Source: Stenopsyche tienmushanensis
Taxonomy: Eukaryota > Arthropoda > Insecta > Trichoptera > Stenopsychidae
Assembly: GCA_008973525.1 (NCBI GenBank)
Contig: WACJ01000109.1
Coordinates: 124,001-188,000, forward strand
Length of the DNA: 64,000 nucleotides
Direction: 5' to 3'
Shown here: positions 11,371-23,088 of the stretch, in pieces
Layout of the letters: every line of letters begins with the position of its first letter
Numbering within the stretch: the first letter of the stretch is position 1
Notes under the pieces: model-generated
Told to the model about the DNA's origin: nothing
The model's input: only the letters and a program-made list of their open reading frames with translations
The model's database searches: none
Made by a program: the position numbers and the translations under genes

Positions 11371-12227
11371 AGACACATGATTCAAAATACGTTTCTATTT
11401 GATTTCATGCAGAATAAGATATCGTATAAAACTGAGCAATTAATCGCAGATAATGTACTGACAGCGTTGACACAAAAATGTTATTTCAGGTGCTTCAAAT
11501 CACATTAAGATACAACAAGATCATCCACTAGTGTGCTCAGTTGTCTCATAATTCTCAGACTACTGCTCAGAGCCTTATAATTGAATAGAAACTCTTTCTG
11601 AAGAAAGGATGCCACCTGCAATTATGATGGCCTTCGTGGTGGATTATTAAAAGGACATCCGAGGACAAAATATCAATAAACAAGTCGAGATTATGCGAAA
11701 CACGACCGGGGTGTGGGCACATGCATAATAATATACGTTGACCATGCGGAATTTATTATTTCTGTGTATAAAATCGTAGCTAATGTACAACCTCGTCGTC
11801 CTGACATTCCGTCAAAGTGCGGCCGTTTTATTGCTTTGAGATATGGTCGTATTGTTTCTGTAATAGATTGGATGTAAGCTAAACGCGTTAAAAACAAATT
11901 TATTGATCAATAAACGCAGAACGAATTTAATCGTGCGATGATGTCGCATATTAAGAGAGGCTCTCGACATAAGTGTACATACTTGGGTATTTAAATTCAC
12001 CAAATAAAAATCTAAAAATATGCTAGAAAGTAACAGGAAAACTTGTATGTTAAAATTATCGATGAGAATATTACTGAATTGACATTTCTAATTTTGGACA
12101 ACTTCTTTTTTAATTGCATCTTATGCTTGAGTGCCTCTTTATTTATGATATTTATGTTTAGCTCCAAAATTATGTCGATGGGAAATGCCGTTTTATTTAT
12201 CAGTTATGTCTCAGTTGGGGAATCTAA
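11371..12227. other. Unassigned stretch
   Basis: Short minus-strand frames at 11691-12003 show no motifs. Confidence 0.5.
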
Positions 12228-12660
12228 TCGGTTAGGAATCCAATGAATCTCATGAATCCCGGGATTAGTAAACGTAATCCCGAAAAATTCGGGATTGAAA
12301 TTTTTATTTAACAGAAATCATACATTTCACCAGCATGATGAAAGCTACTAAATCGAGACATTCCCGCCGAAATCTGGACGCTTGGAAACAGTGGCGTAAC
12401 TACTAATTGATGAGCTTAGGCGACGCCTAGAGGTAGTAGCGGTCTAATCCATGTATACATATATAGAGTGCATATATGTTTTTCAAATCGTTATATTAAC
12501 CGTTCCCTACCGGTGATGTATTTACTACACCTCGACTCTAATAATGGGAATATCGATATGAAATATAATAGATACGGGATTCAGAATTTTTGTATTCCTC
12601 CGTAATATAATTACGAATTATATAAAAGTATTATAGTATATAAGTATTCATTTTCACTAT
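12228..12660 (+). mobile_element. hAT 5' fragment, same family as 46.1 and 48.9 kb
   Basis: Starts with CCCGGGATTAGTAAACGTAA and AAAATTCGGGATTGAAATTT. It contains TAGGCGACGCCTAGAGG and CCCTACCGGTGATGTATTTA, which match the reverse complement of 46.66-47.0 kb. No coding part is left. Confidence 0.7.
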
Positions 12661-13269
12661 CACGACATAAAATATATCGATGGAGAATATATTGAGAAAT
12701 ACAATGTTTTCTTTTTTTACTTATGGGACTATGCTCGTAGATGTAATTTTGATCATAATGAACTTTTAATATCTCAGCATAGAAAATTATTTATATGAAT
12801 GCTAAAAATCAATGCCATTTGCAATCTGACAAATTTATTGCTGACAATAACGGGTCTTATAAAATAGAAAATCAATGAATTTCTTGCCCATTTTTATTAT
12901 GTCATCAAAAACGAGTTTTTTGCACCAGATGCTTATGCTGAAATAATTTTGATATATTGCGATATAAATTCCGCAATAAATCATCAAATTTGTCTAAAAA
13001 CTATGAATCTATTGTACGGAATTTAATTAGATCGACGTTGAAATTTTATCAGTTTCAATCGATCAAATGTAACGATCATTGCCAGGCGGATTAAAACATC
13101 ATATATCTCAATGAAATTCTTTAAAATGGCTTTGAGGCTTATTTAATTGAAACTAAAATTCGATAAAATATATCAATTCATGAGTTGAAAATGCTAACTA
13201 TTCTTAGATACTTTTTAACGTACTTAATAGTTTTGAGTCAAAATTATCAATAATTCATGATATAATGAA
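12661..13269. other. Unassigned AT-rich stretch
   Basis: No coding or repeat signal seen. Confidence 0.5.
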
Positions 13270-13557
13270 TGGATCTTAAATGGCCATAAGGTTTGTATGC
13301 TCAATCGGTCCGCTTTTCGGACCACTGATATGACGAATGAGCACCTCGCGATCGGATATCATACCTGAACATAACGATAACGAAGAAAAGAGGAATTAGA
13401 CAACTTAGTCGATCAGTCTTGGTTCATGTAAAGTAGAATGATTGAGTAAAATAAAAATCATTTGCATTTCTCAACCGCGTTGGTATTCTGGGTTTTGCGC
13501 CCCAAGCCCAGTTGCGCCCGTGGCGGGCGCCTGCTTTGCCACGCCCTTGTTACGGCC
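13270..13557 (-). repeat. Dispersed repeat, reverse copy
   Basis: GGCCATAAGGTTTGTATGCT, AACATAACGATAACGAAG, and at the right CAGTTGCGCCCGTGGCGGGC with CACGCCCTTGTTACGG. Same family as 19690-20230, with the GCGCCTGC block better preserved. Confidence 0.65.
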
Positions 13558-13665
13558 CTGAACTTCATACACGCTGCGATAGTCCTGACAGATAAGTGGT
13601 GGATATACGAATATAGCATCTATGTTTATGATGATTTTAAATTAGCTCACCACTCAATGGATTAA
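13558..13665 (-). mobile_element. TTAA-type MITE, left part, reverse
   Basis: GAACTTCATACACGCTGCGA to CACTCAATGGATTAA, ending at TTAA 13662-13665. It directly follows the dispersed repeat ending in CACGCCCTTGTTACGG. Confidence 0.6.
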
Positions 13666-15109
13666 TATATTCAAAAATGTTTAATTACTCTTATGTACTA
13701 ATATTTATATAAAAAATGACCAACAAAGCTCATGTTTCGTCAGTTTTAGTTTGGTTTTATGTTGGCCTTGTTTCTTAGCGGTCGAAACACTTCGCTCTCA
13801 AAGCTTACAACAAATGGTTTTCATTGATATATAATCAAACGGCTTAAGTGGCATATCCTATTGAAGCTTTTGCGTCGAGAAATGTGTTAAGCTTGATGGA
13901 TTTTTCAGAAGTCAATGACGCTAATAAATCATTTAGGTTCATTGACATAGTTGTTTTGTGCATATTCTGCCCACCAGTAGTCATAATTCTATCATCATGT
14001 GCACATTTCCATACAATGTCGATTGTGTGGTTTTTTTTAGGTTCTTGTTTAGTGAGTTAACACATTTTTTTCATAAAACATATTGAAGGTTGGAATAATT
14101 CATCAGCATGAGATGATGACCCATATTAGTAGTATACATATTTATGCTTAATAAATAAGAACCTACTTGATGATTAGTCCATCTTGTGTTTATGTCGAAT
14201 TTTTCGCATTATTAACACAGGAAAATTCTTTAAAACAGCATTAATTAGATAATTTAGATATTTGATTTTGAAACAAATAAAAATAATAAATTTGCAACAA
14301 TGGGCATAGACATTGGAAAATCTGAAATTTTTCATACGCAATCGCAATACAATAGAATGCGACTTTCGTTCGATTGTTTGAATCCATTGCATAAAAGTTG
14401 ATTTGGTGAAAATGAAATTATCAATATAAGGAAGTTTAGGAGGAAATGTTTCATTGTTTGTTGATAGTGTTAGAAACATACAATTTTAGCTTCCGATATC
14501 TATTTTTTTGTTTCCTAGTACGTAATACGGTAAATTTTTGCACAATGATTGGGTTGCGTCATTTTTTTTATACATCTCTGTGCCCGTAATCGTCACGAAA
14601 AAAACTATTTATGATCATTTTTTATGGCTATGGTAATATTAACAACATTGTTTAATATCGTATGCTTTATTGCTTTGAAAATAAAATTAATGTTCCGATG
14701 CATTCTACTGAAAAGTAATAACTTATTCTAATAAGAAAAAAATATTGCATCGATACAAGGATTATATAAAATGAGATATTTAAAAAATGAATAGTTTTCT
14801 GCTAATAAGAAAACTAGCGCAATTTGCAATTTGGATTTAGATCCGAAACATTCTTAAAAATATCCAGAAACAAGCACCTTATATTAACACATTACGTACG
14901 GGGCATTTTATGCCCGTCTGTCCAATGGTGCGGGGAATTTCTCAGCGTCGCTTCTAAAAAACGTAATTTACATACAATGTCGTTATTTTTATAATAGTCA
15001 ACATATTTAAATATATTTTTAAGACTGTATTCACCAAGTATTCCGCCACCAGTATTTATATCGACACATTTTAAAAATTCTTAAATTGATTTTAAGTTAT
15101 GTCTAATAC
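13666..15109. other. Unassigned AT-rich stretch
   Basis: A 101-residue minus-strand frame (14174-14479) has no recognisable motif and a biased AT-driven composition; treated as chance. Confidence 0.5.
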
Positions 15110-15190
15110 TTACAAATGCTTAAGAGGGGGTCCGCGAAGAAAATTTTGCTCAAGGAGGGGGTTACGAATTACATGAGTTATTTTTGTTTG
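15110..15190 (-). mobile_element. hAT-type GCGGACCCCC family fragment
   Basis: AAGAGGGGGTCCGCGAAGAA then CTCAAGGAGGGGGTTACGAA, in reverse orientation relative to 39.34 kb. It abuts the 3' end of the R1-type LINE. Confidence 0.5.
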
Positions 15191-16790
15191 CGAAAGGGGG
15201 AATCTTCAAAATCTTCTTTACCCACTAAATCCTTCTCCTCTTCGGCTGCCACCCAACTACTAATTAAGTATTGCACTAGAGTGGTAGCGATGTGTCCTTC
15301 GCGGGCTCTCCATTTGTTTAGCGCACGTCTTGTACTTGCACCACGCATTCCATGCCCTAGCATCTGTTAACATTGAAGGTACCATATTGCTAGGGGAGAG
15401 CGAGCTGATTCCCAGCTCCTCCCATAGGATGTTCCTTTCGGTGCTGCATGCTGAGCAGACAAATGTCGTGTGTGCAGCATCATCGTACTCCGCTCAGCAG
15501 AGGTGGTATTCCGGGCCGGTCTCTTTACCTATTTTGTGTAGGTAGCTACCAAAACAGCTGTGTCCGGTGAGTACCTGGGTCAAGTGGTAGCACAGTTGAT
15601 CCTGTTTTCTGGCTACCCAGGCTCTCAGGTTCGGTATTAGCTCGTGCGTCCACCGACCTTTAGCGGAGTTGTCCCATTAAGACTGCCACGTCGCTATGTT
15701 ACTTTGCTTAGCGTTATTCTTGTCTTCGCCTTTCTGTATTGCCTGTCTCTCAGTGCAATATGCAGCAGTGCCTTGGCCCATATCGGCACACCGTACAATA
15801 GTATCGAGTACCTCGTTGTAGAGTCGCCTCTTGTTTGTTTTTGGGCCCCCAATGTTGGGCATCAACTTGGCCAGATTCTCCGCGATGCTGACCGCCTTCG
15901 ATGCTGCCTTCTCCGTGTGGGTGATGAATTGGAGCTTTTCATCAATCTCCAGCCCTAAATATCGAATATATCTTGAGTGTTTAATCTCGCAACCCCCGAT
16001 CCTCAGAGGTGGGGGCGCAAGCTTCCTGTGTCTTGTGGACAGCGATCTCCAGACCAGCTCCTGTCAGTCACTTCTTGGCCTTTCTTAGCGCGTCCTCGCA
16101 GATCGTTCGTAGAATTTTCGTGGATTTGGCTGTGACTAAGATGGCAACATCATCAATGAAGACGACCATTTTGGCTCCGTCCATTAGCGGTGTTCTCAGC
16201 AGTCCGTTGTATATTAAGTTCCACAGGGCGGGTCCGAGCACCGAGCCCTGTGGAACGTCTGCTGTCACTGTTTTTTTCTTCTCTCCTCGTCGGCGTCTGC
16301 GTAGATAAGAGTTCTTCCATACAAGTAGCTTTCTACTATTCTGGTGAGGTATGATAGGGTGTCAATTTACTTCAAGGCCCTGAGGGTCAGGTGCCATTTC
16401 GCTGAGTTGAAGGCATTCTTGACGTCTAGCGCAATCATTATCGTGTGTCTACTGGATTTTACGCTGCTACACCACGCCTGTTTCACCTTGTCTACAACTT
16501 GGGTGATGGCGTTGATTATGGAGCGGCCTACACGGAAGCCGTACTGCTGTGGGAAGAATTCCGTTTCAATGTGCGGTTTCCTTGTTCCCTAACCCATCCA
16601 ACAGGCACAGCGGTCTTTTATGCCGACGGACCCGGAGGTGCCTCTTGAGACCTTTAGGGATGAGAGCCAGCTTCTACCTTTTCCATGGTACTGGAAAGGT
16701 CCCTTCCCCTAGGCAGGTGTTGTATACTGTCAGCAGGAGGTTCGGGTCAGTATCGGCGACCAGGCCGATAACTACTTAAGAACCGCTGAG
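15178..16790 (-). pseudogene. Decayed R1-type LINE pol (reverse transcriptase to C-terminus)
   Basis: Read on the minus strand, this region runs from the RT fingers (motif TVYNTCLGEGTFP near 16700-16770) through ADVPQGSVLGPALWN and a catalytic box FIDDVA (codons at about 16147-16157; FADD or YADD is usual). It continues with a GRWTHELIPNLRAWV and TQVLTGHSCFGSYL block (about 15540-15660), a Cys/His cluster (about 15440-15500) and a C-terminal tail (15178-15363). The block order is that of R1-clade LINEs, which insert into rDNA or other specific targets. Several stops and frameshifts break the frame, so it is dead. The endonuclease half and ORF1 are not present next to it. The left (3') edge abuts a hAT-family repeat at 15118-15190. 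Confidence 0.8.
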
Positions 16791-19394
16791 TTGATGTAGA
16801 TGATATTTTTTTCTTCCTTGACACCTTTTTTGGGCGGGATTTAAAAAAGGTTTTACATTTCTCAGCGTACGCAATTTTGTGAAAATACTTTCAGTACATC
16901 CTCATGAACCATTCAATGTAAAAAAAACATTGCATAATAATAATTTAGTCAACGTTAAGCAAAATACGGCGTGATTTATAAAAATATGCTCTCCGCACCT
17001 AATGTGTTAATTCGTTTTATAATCCAATATATAATGAATATACCGTCACCATATGGTCACGCTCATCTATTAAATCAAGTGTCACCGAATAATGGCAAAT
17101 ATATTGCTGAAAATGACTGAAAAAATATAAATAATAATAAAATTCTTGACTGTGATTTACCATTGGCTTATAAAAATAATAATTATTTTATGAAATATGA
17201 AAGATTAGCGATTACTGTATTTTACCTATCATTGCCAATTGAGTGATCATGGATAGTTTAATTGATTTAATATTGTGCTAATTTCTATTATTAAAGAGAC
17301 ATAATATATCACTCAATAAGTTCGTAGGATTTTTTTGAAGCAAATGCGAAAAATTAACCAAACTAAAAAAAAGTTAAAAGCAAAAAAAAATATTCTACGA
17401 ACTTATTCAGTGATGTATTATGAAGCCATTAGAATACTTTGGAACTAAAGATTAAGTAAGAAAGCTGTGAAAATGTAAATTAATATGCAACTTTGATTGA
17501 TTGCTTGAACGAAGTTTTAAAATGGAATGACGAAACATTTTTTTATTGAAACAAATAACAAAAAAATGTCATAGGATCTACATTTATTCAATTTGGATTT
17601 GCCGTTATCAGGGCGCCATCATCGGTTTCTTCATATGAGATTAACCATAATTCATATTGATATTTGACCTACATCCCAAACACTTGAAAATATTGACTTT
17701 ACCACAAAAAAGTCGTCCAATATGCATTTGAAATAATGAAAAGTCGTATCGCTCGGTATGGATTATAAATGGATACAAAACGATATAATGGTTGTAATTG
17801 TCCGTGTGGTGCAATCTTTTTTGTGGTCACATATCCAAACATATGGCGAGTGCAGTTTTTAGATCGATGCAATTTGGAGTTCATACCCATGTGGCGTGCG
17901 ATTCGTGATTAGAACTTATTGAGAAACTGTGGTCTGAATTTAAGTCGATCAATATGACATGTTGGAGTCTTTTTTTGTTATATCCAATTTCATGTTTCAC
18001 AATTTAATTATATTTTCATTGATAAGTGTTGCGAGATCCGCATAAAAAGTGTCCGGATTAAAATCAAGTGGTTCGTGTGTGTCACGGGGTAAATGGGAAC
18101 AGATTTCAATATGTAATTATATTTGAGATATTAGCATAGATCAAATGGATAAACGCAATTTTTGCAAAAAAAGACATCACATTATGTGTGTGGTGCGAAA
18201 TTTCATCAAGAGTCTGGATACATTTATTATTTTTATCAAGTTAGGGAGGTCATTTGCTAATTTTGATAACGAGCCTCCTACATAACCATGGCTATGTCCA
18301 TCTCGAAAAATGTGAAAAAAACGATTCCTCGCTGTTTTTCTTTCTTTATTCTGAGGATATCGTCTTCGAAATTCTTCAGCAGTTTAAATTTTTGCTGAGG
18401 AAAAGATATGTGCCTCTAGTAAAATTTACAAATATACAAAATTATGGGTATTTTGATTGAAAACATACTTGCAGTGGTGGGACATTTCGTTTCCAATTGG
18501 CATTGTATTCATCCCACTGCTTTTTTATATCATGCATAAATCAATTTAAGATATTTTTTGAATGAAGTGTCTTCAAAAACTCTTCTTCGAATGCTTCAAA
18601 AACGAGGCCAAACCATGTTTTTAGAATTATAAATTTGATCATGTCTTTAAGGTGTGGTCTTTCTCGCGTGTTGCGTCGTAGAAAAATCGTAGCTTAAATG
18701 ATATTTACATAATTAATTCTTCTGAAGTTATGTTTGAAATTATTATATCGACCTTCAGACTCCTCAGAGTCGCAATAGTCGTGTCTTTACTGGTAAACAA
18801 CCCAAGTACCCATAGGTATTCGTACATTATGGTGAATACGCATAAAATGTAAATTCTTCGAATGCTGGTAGTCATAACATATTTTCTTGGAATAATAAAA
18901 TAAACATTTACTAGTCAAGAACATTGATCAAATTGTGAATATTGCAGTAATTTTTGCAAATAATCCATGAATTAATAATTTTTAGCATAATTGATCGTTG
19001 CAAGTATTTATTATTGATGAATTGTGTAAAAGCGTGGGAATATTGCATGCTTTCTAAGCAATAAAAATGCGTGTTTGAATAGAAGTTTTTTACATAATTA
19101 ATATGTAAAGCTATGGAGACGATAATGATTTAATTTTAATTAATTGATTCATAAAAATAATGTTGTAAATATGTTAATATTGATAATATGTCGTGCGTAA
19201 AATTTCATAGGCAGTTTGTTTGGGCGTTTAAATGCCAAAATAGATCCAAAAATACCAGATTTTTTTAAAATAAATAATGTAAATATCGCCATAAAATTGT
19301 CCTTGTAGTAAATGAGCGCGTGGCTTCTCTGGATGCATTGTTGGGAGTCAGTTTTTGACTTTTCGACAAAAAAAAACAGTCTTCTTCGGAGAAC
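16791..19394. other. Unassigned AT-rich stretch, except the mini-mariner at 17300-17422
   Basis: No coding signal. Frames of 60-85 residues have no motifs. Confidence 0.5.
17300..17422. mobile_element. Mini-mariner MITE (123-bp near-palindrome)
   Basis: Arms of about 30 bp (left AATAAGTTCGTAGGATTTTT, right its reverse complement with few changes) flank ~60 bp of A-rich sequence. The arm shares AATAAGTTCGTAG with the mariner at 42065-42881, which suggests mobilisation by a related transposase. TATA-rich flanks make the exact TA duplication ambiguous. Confidence 0.75.
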
Positions 19395-19628
19395 TTCATT
19401 TGGCAATGAGAGTTCGCAATCGTTCTGTAGACATGTTCAGGTATCCGATCGCAAGGCGCTCGTTCGTCATGTCAGCGATCCGAAAATCGGACTGATTGGA
19501 CACACAGACTTTGTGGCCATTCCGTCCTCTTTTAGGTCTTTTTGCGGCATTTTCGGGGATAAATGCGCACCCGGGGTCTTCTATGATTACAGAAGCCCCT
19601 TCAGATCCTAATTTAAATAGGTGGCTCA
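19395..19628 (+). repeat. Dispersed repeat, partial copy next to the fuller one
   Basis: GGTATCCGATCGCAAGGCGC, GATCCGAAAATCGGAC and CCGTCCTCTTTTAGG match the right half of 19690-20230. Together the two make a direct tandem arrangement. Confidence 0.6.
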
Positions 19629-19689
19629 CGCTAAACTCACTAATTTAAGCTTAATTCCAAGTTAAAAAATCTAGCTAATTTCTCTACCG

Positions 19690-20230
19690 CGCTCATAATG
19701 CAAAATTTTGTTACTGACCTTGAACTTGACCAAAAATTCAATGAAAATTAAAAATTTCACCAAGACAAAATTTGTCAACAATTGCATCAGTTCTTATGTT
19801 ATGCGGACTTTTAATTTGAAATTTTGGAAGCTTAGTTTAGTTTGTGAAATGTATGACACATTCATCACCAAGCTTAACCCGTTAAAGACAGGGTTGTAAC
19901 AAGAGCGTGACAAAGCAGGCGCCCGTTACACATGGTGTTTATTTTACTCAACCATTCTAATTTACATACACATCAGCACTGATTGACTCTATCCGTTTTT
20001 ATAATATACACTAAGTTGTCTAATCTCTCTTTTCTTCGTTATCGTTATGTTCAGGTATGGCATCCTATCACGAGTCATTTAGCGATCCGAAAAGTGGACC
20101 AATTGAGCATACAAATCTTGTGACCACTCCGTCCTCTTTTGGGGCGTTTTGCGACATTTTCGTTGATATGATAAATGCGTATAATATGATCACGGAAGTT
20201 CCTCTAGAAACTAATTTACATAGGTGGTCA
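19690..20230 (+). repeat. Dispersed repeat (ATCGTTATGTTCAGGTATGG family), fullest copy
   Basis: It begins with AATTTTGTTACTGACCTTGA, continues with AGCAGGCGCCCGTTACACAT, CACTAAGTTGTCTAATCTCT and TTCGTTATCGTTATGTTCAG, and ends near CTAATTTACATAGGTGG. Copies occur at 13.27-13.56 (-), 19.39-19.63 (+), 30.69-31.04 (+), 56.52-56.59 (-) and 56.98-57.43 kb (-). No conserved ORF or terminal repeats were recognised, so class is unknown. Confidence 0.65.
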
Positions 20231-22657
20231 TCCAATACCATTTTGTGGATTTTCTTCACCATTTCTGGGGCGATTAAATCTTGTAGTAAATTAAGTCTTG
20301 CTGGCTCGTACGGCCTCATTTGAACTCTGCTACCCAACATCTTCCTGACGATAACCAATTGTTTTCCATGTTTACAAATTCACTTAGAATGTTCATTATT
20401 GATGGCTGCCAAACAAATACTAAACAACGTAGCTTCTTGAAACTTGAACCTTAAGCTTTATAAGGTAGACACTTTCTATCGTAGTATTTTTTTTAAACAA
20501 CAACCAACATATATACTGTTAAGATGGGTACTTTTGGGATTATCTTCTTATATTATTTTAAAGTGTACATTCATTTTTACCTATTATGCTCTTAGCTTTG
20601 ACTTATATTAAAGGTAGATCTTTGATTTTTCATAATTTTCAATAATCGGATGTGCAGAAAAAATCCAATACCAAACAAGCCAGCTTACTGAACTTTCGAC
20701 AATATCAAATTTAATTTATGCATGGATTTTGATGGGAATTATCTCGAATTTGGACACAAGCAAGCAATCGTTTGAATCAATTTGAAATGACGCAATTTGG
20801 CAGCTAATATTAGAAACTCACCCAGACAAGAGACTCGCCCATATTTTTGATGCTTTTATGCAAATTTGTGAATCTAAGAAATGAAAATATATTATGTCCA
20901 TCGGACAATGGCTTCGACGTGAAGAGCACGTGGAATCAACGCACAATAAAGCCATCTTACCTAACAATGCTCATACTTTATGATAATCTTAGAAAGTGAA
21001 CAAGCGCCGAATACATCACACTTTATGCAAACGCCCTCTTGCACAACTCTTAATAACAATTAGGCTTACGATTTTACCATGTGCATAATTAGAAAGATTT
21101 TTTCGCATAATTATTTCCCGATGTGCTTCGGACTCGAACGAGAAAGAGCCGATTCCAGGTGAAAGTCCCGGGATTTCATCAGAAGCGTACGCTTAAAGCA
21201 AAGGTTAATTAACCTTTTGATTTCGTTTTTATATCGAGCTTTTGGTTATGCAATTGTGCATACGAATTGCATGGACGGGTTTGGTTACAAAATGACTGCG
21301 ATTTTGTATGATTATGATGATTATGGACGTCAATCATTCTTATGGGTTTTTGGTGTTACAAAAGTGAACGCTGTGAGGTTCCAGCATTGACAAATCTATA
21401 ATTAAGTAGGCAGTTTTGCGCGAAAACATTAATATTGGCGTCATAACGAAGTGCCATCAGTAAGAGATTTTAATTGAAGCATGCCGAAAATAATTTTTGT
21501 TATAATGGAGCACTCCGAAAGAAATATTGCATGTGAGCATTTGGAGGCGTACAATAAGTTTCGCCAGACTAAGTGTTACAAGTGTGTTTAAATGTAGCTG
21601 GTAAACCGCTGATAATAGCGCTCTTATTTTTATTTGAATTTCACTTCATTACATTTTATACGAACTTCCCAATAGTCTCAATAGGATTGGAAATATAGTT
21701 AATCGTCTAAATATTTACTTTCACAGACTCAGGAAATTAACCTCAATATGCTTCGAAACAATCCAGGAATTAATATTTCCAAGCTTCCAATTTATTTGGT
21801 ACTGTGATTTTTTCCCCGCAATCTGAATTTGAGCTCAAAGCCTTATAATAAAAGTCTAAGACTTAACTCACTGCACCAGGACCAAATCAAAGATCTAAAG
21901 TAAGGTTTGAAAAATTTAATTAAAGTCAATTGTCTTCCCGAATAAAATTAATAATATTAACAATATTGTTAATAGAGTCCATTAATAATTTGGAGTAGCG
22001 ATTAAATACAGGAAACTGCCATATTTTGATAATTAATAACACAAAAATACGCCTCTAAGGCGAACGTGCGCTCGTCTCTCGTCTGTTGCATGATCGTTAC
22101 TAAACCTACATAATAAAAAACCTTAAATCTTGTTCTTTCGAATGAGTACCACCTCACTCTTTTTCCAAACATGGGTTAAATAACATTAATAATACATAGT
22201 TTTTTTTTGTAATAGTTGAAATACTGCGAATAATACGCGTTTGATTTTGTAAAAATAATATTAATTTCTACTATTTTAACGCTGTTCTGGTTTTGCACCG
22301 CCGGGGTTGCCCGCAAGTGGTGGGTGTAGATCATGAGAATTGCAGGACGAACAGACTGCCTATTCTCTCTGGAGAGCCTTGCGGACTTTTCGTGTTTAAC
22401 CCCCTCTATGGAGGTAAAATAAGGATTTCCGTCGTATGCTGCGAGTCCATGTCGAGACTGCGGAGCCCTATCAGACTAAGATGAGAGGCGCACGGATGCG
22501 TCCGACCCTAGGACTGCCCCGCGACTCGAGATGCACCTCGTGGTGAGCTGCTTGAGGCAGCCGCGACGAAGATTGCTGACCCCAGGAGACAGCGAGGGGT
22601 TAAAATGCAACAATATCAAGAAAAATAAGCCAAAAAAGACGAAGAGAAGATCTGATT
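20231..22657. other. Unassigned stretch
   Basis: No recognisable feature. The GC-richer 22290-22610 part has short frames without motifs and may belong to a repeat adjacent to the TTAA-type MITE. Confidence 0.45.
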
Positions 22658-23088
22658 TTAAACCCTTAAAGAGGTAAGTCACATTGTTGTGTCCGAATTC
22701 CAGTGACTCAGAAAGAGCATTCTTACACGTTGAGCTCAGAGACGGACAGAGATGGAGAGTGTCTTGCACGTTGATTTTTGAGAGAAACAGAGACGGAGAG
22801 AGTGTCTTGCAGGTCGGAGATTGTGAATGTGACAGAGACGGACAGAGCATCTTACGCACATCGTTATATTGTATAGATCGTTAATCCCAATTTATCGACT
22901 AATAGTGATATGTGAATGATATAATGAATTGACTTGAAGACGGTGTTTATTTATTTATATACAAACTTCATACATGCTGCGACGCTCCTGACAGATAAGT
23001 AGATTTGTACTACAATAATTGGCGGACAAGCAAATATAGCATCTAAGCTTATGATGATTTTAAATTAGCTTACCACCCAAAGCGTTAA
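22658..23088 (-). mobile_element. TTAA-type MITE, complete copy in reverse orientation
   Basis: TTAA at 22658-22661 and 23085-23088. It contains ACCCTTAAAGAGGTAAGTC at the left and the inverse of GCTTTGGGTGGTAAGC at the right. The middle has imperfect tandem blocks of GAGACGGACAGAGA type. About 430 bp, longer than the 2.5-kb copy because of those blocks. Confidence 0.7.

Noticed and set aside
15116..16779. Many plus-strand frames between 15.1 and 16.8 kb
   Set aside because: They are shadows of the minus-strand R1-type LINE, whose RT motifs are clear.
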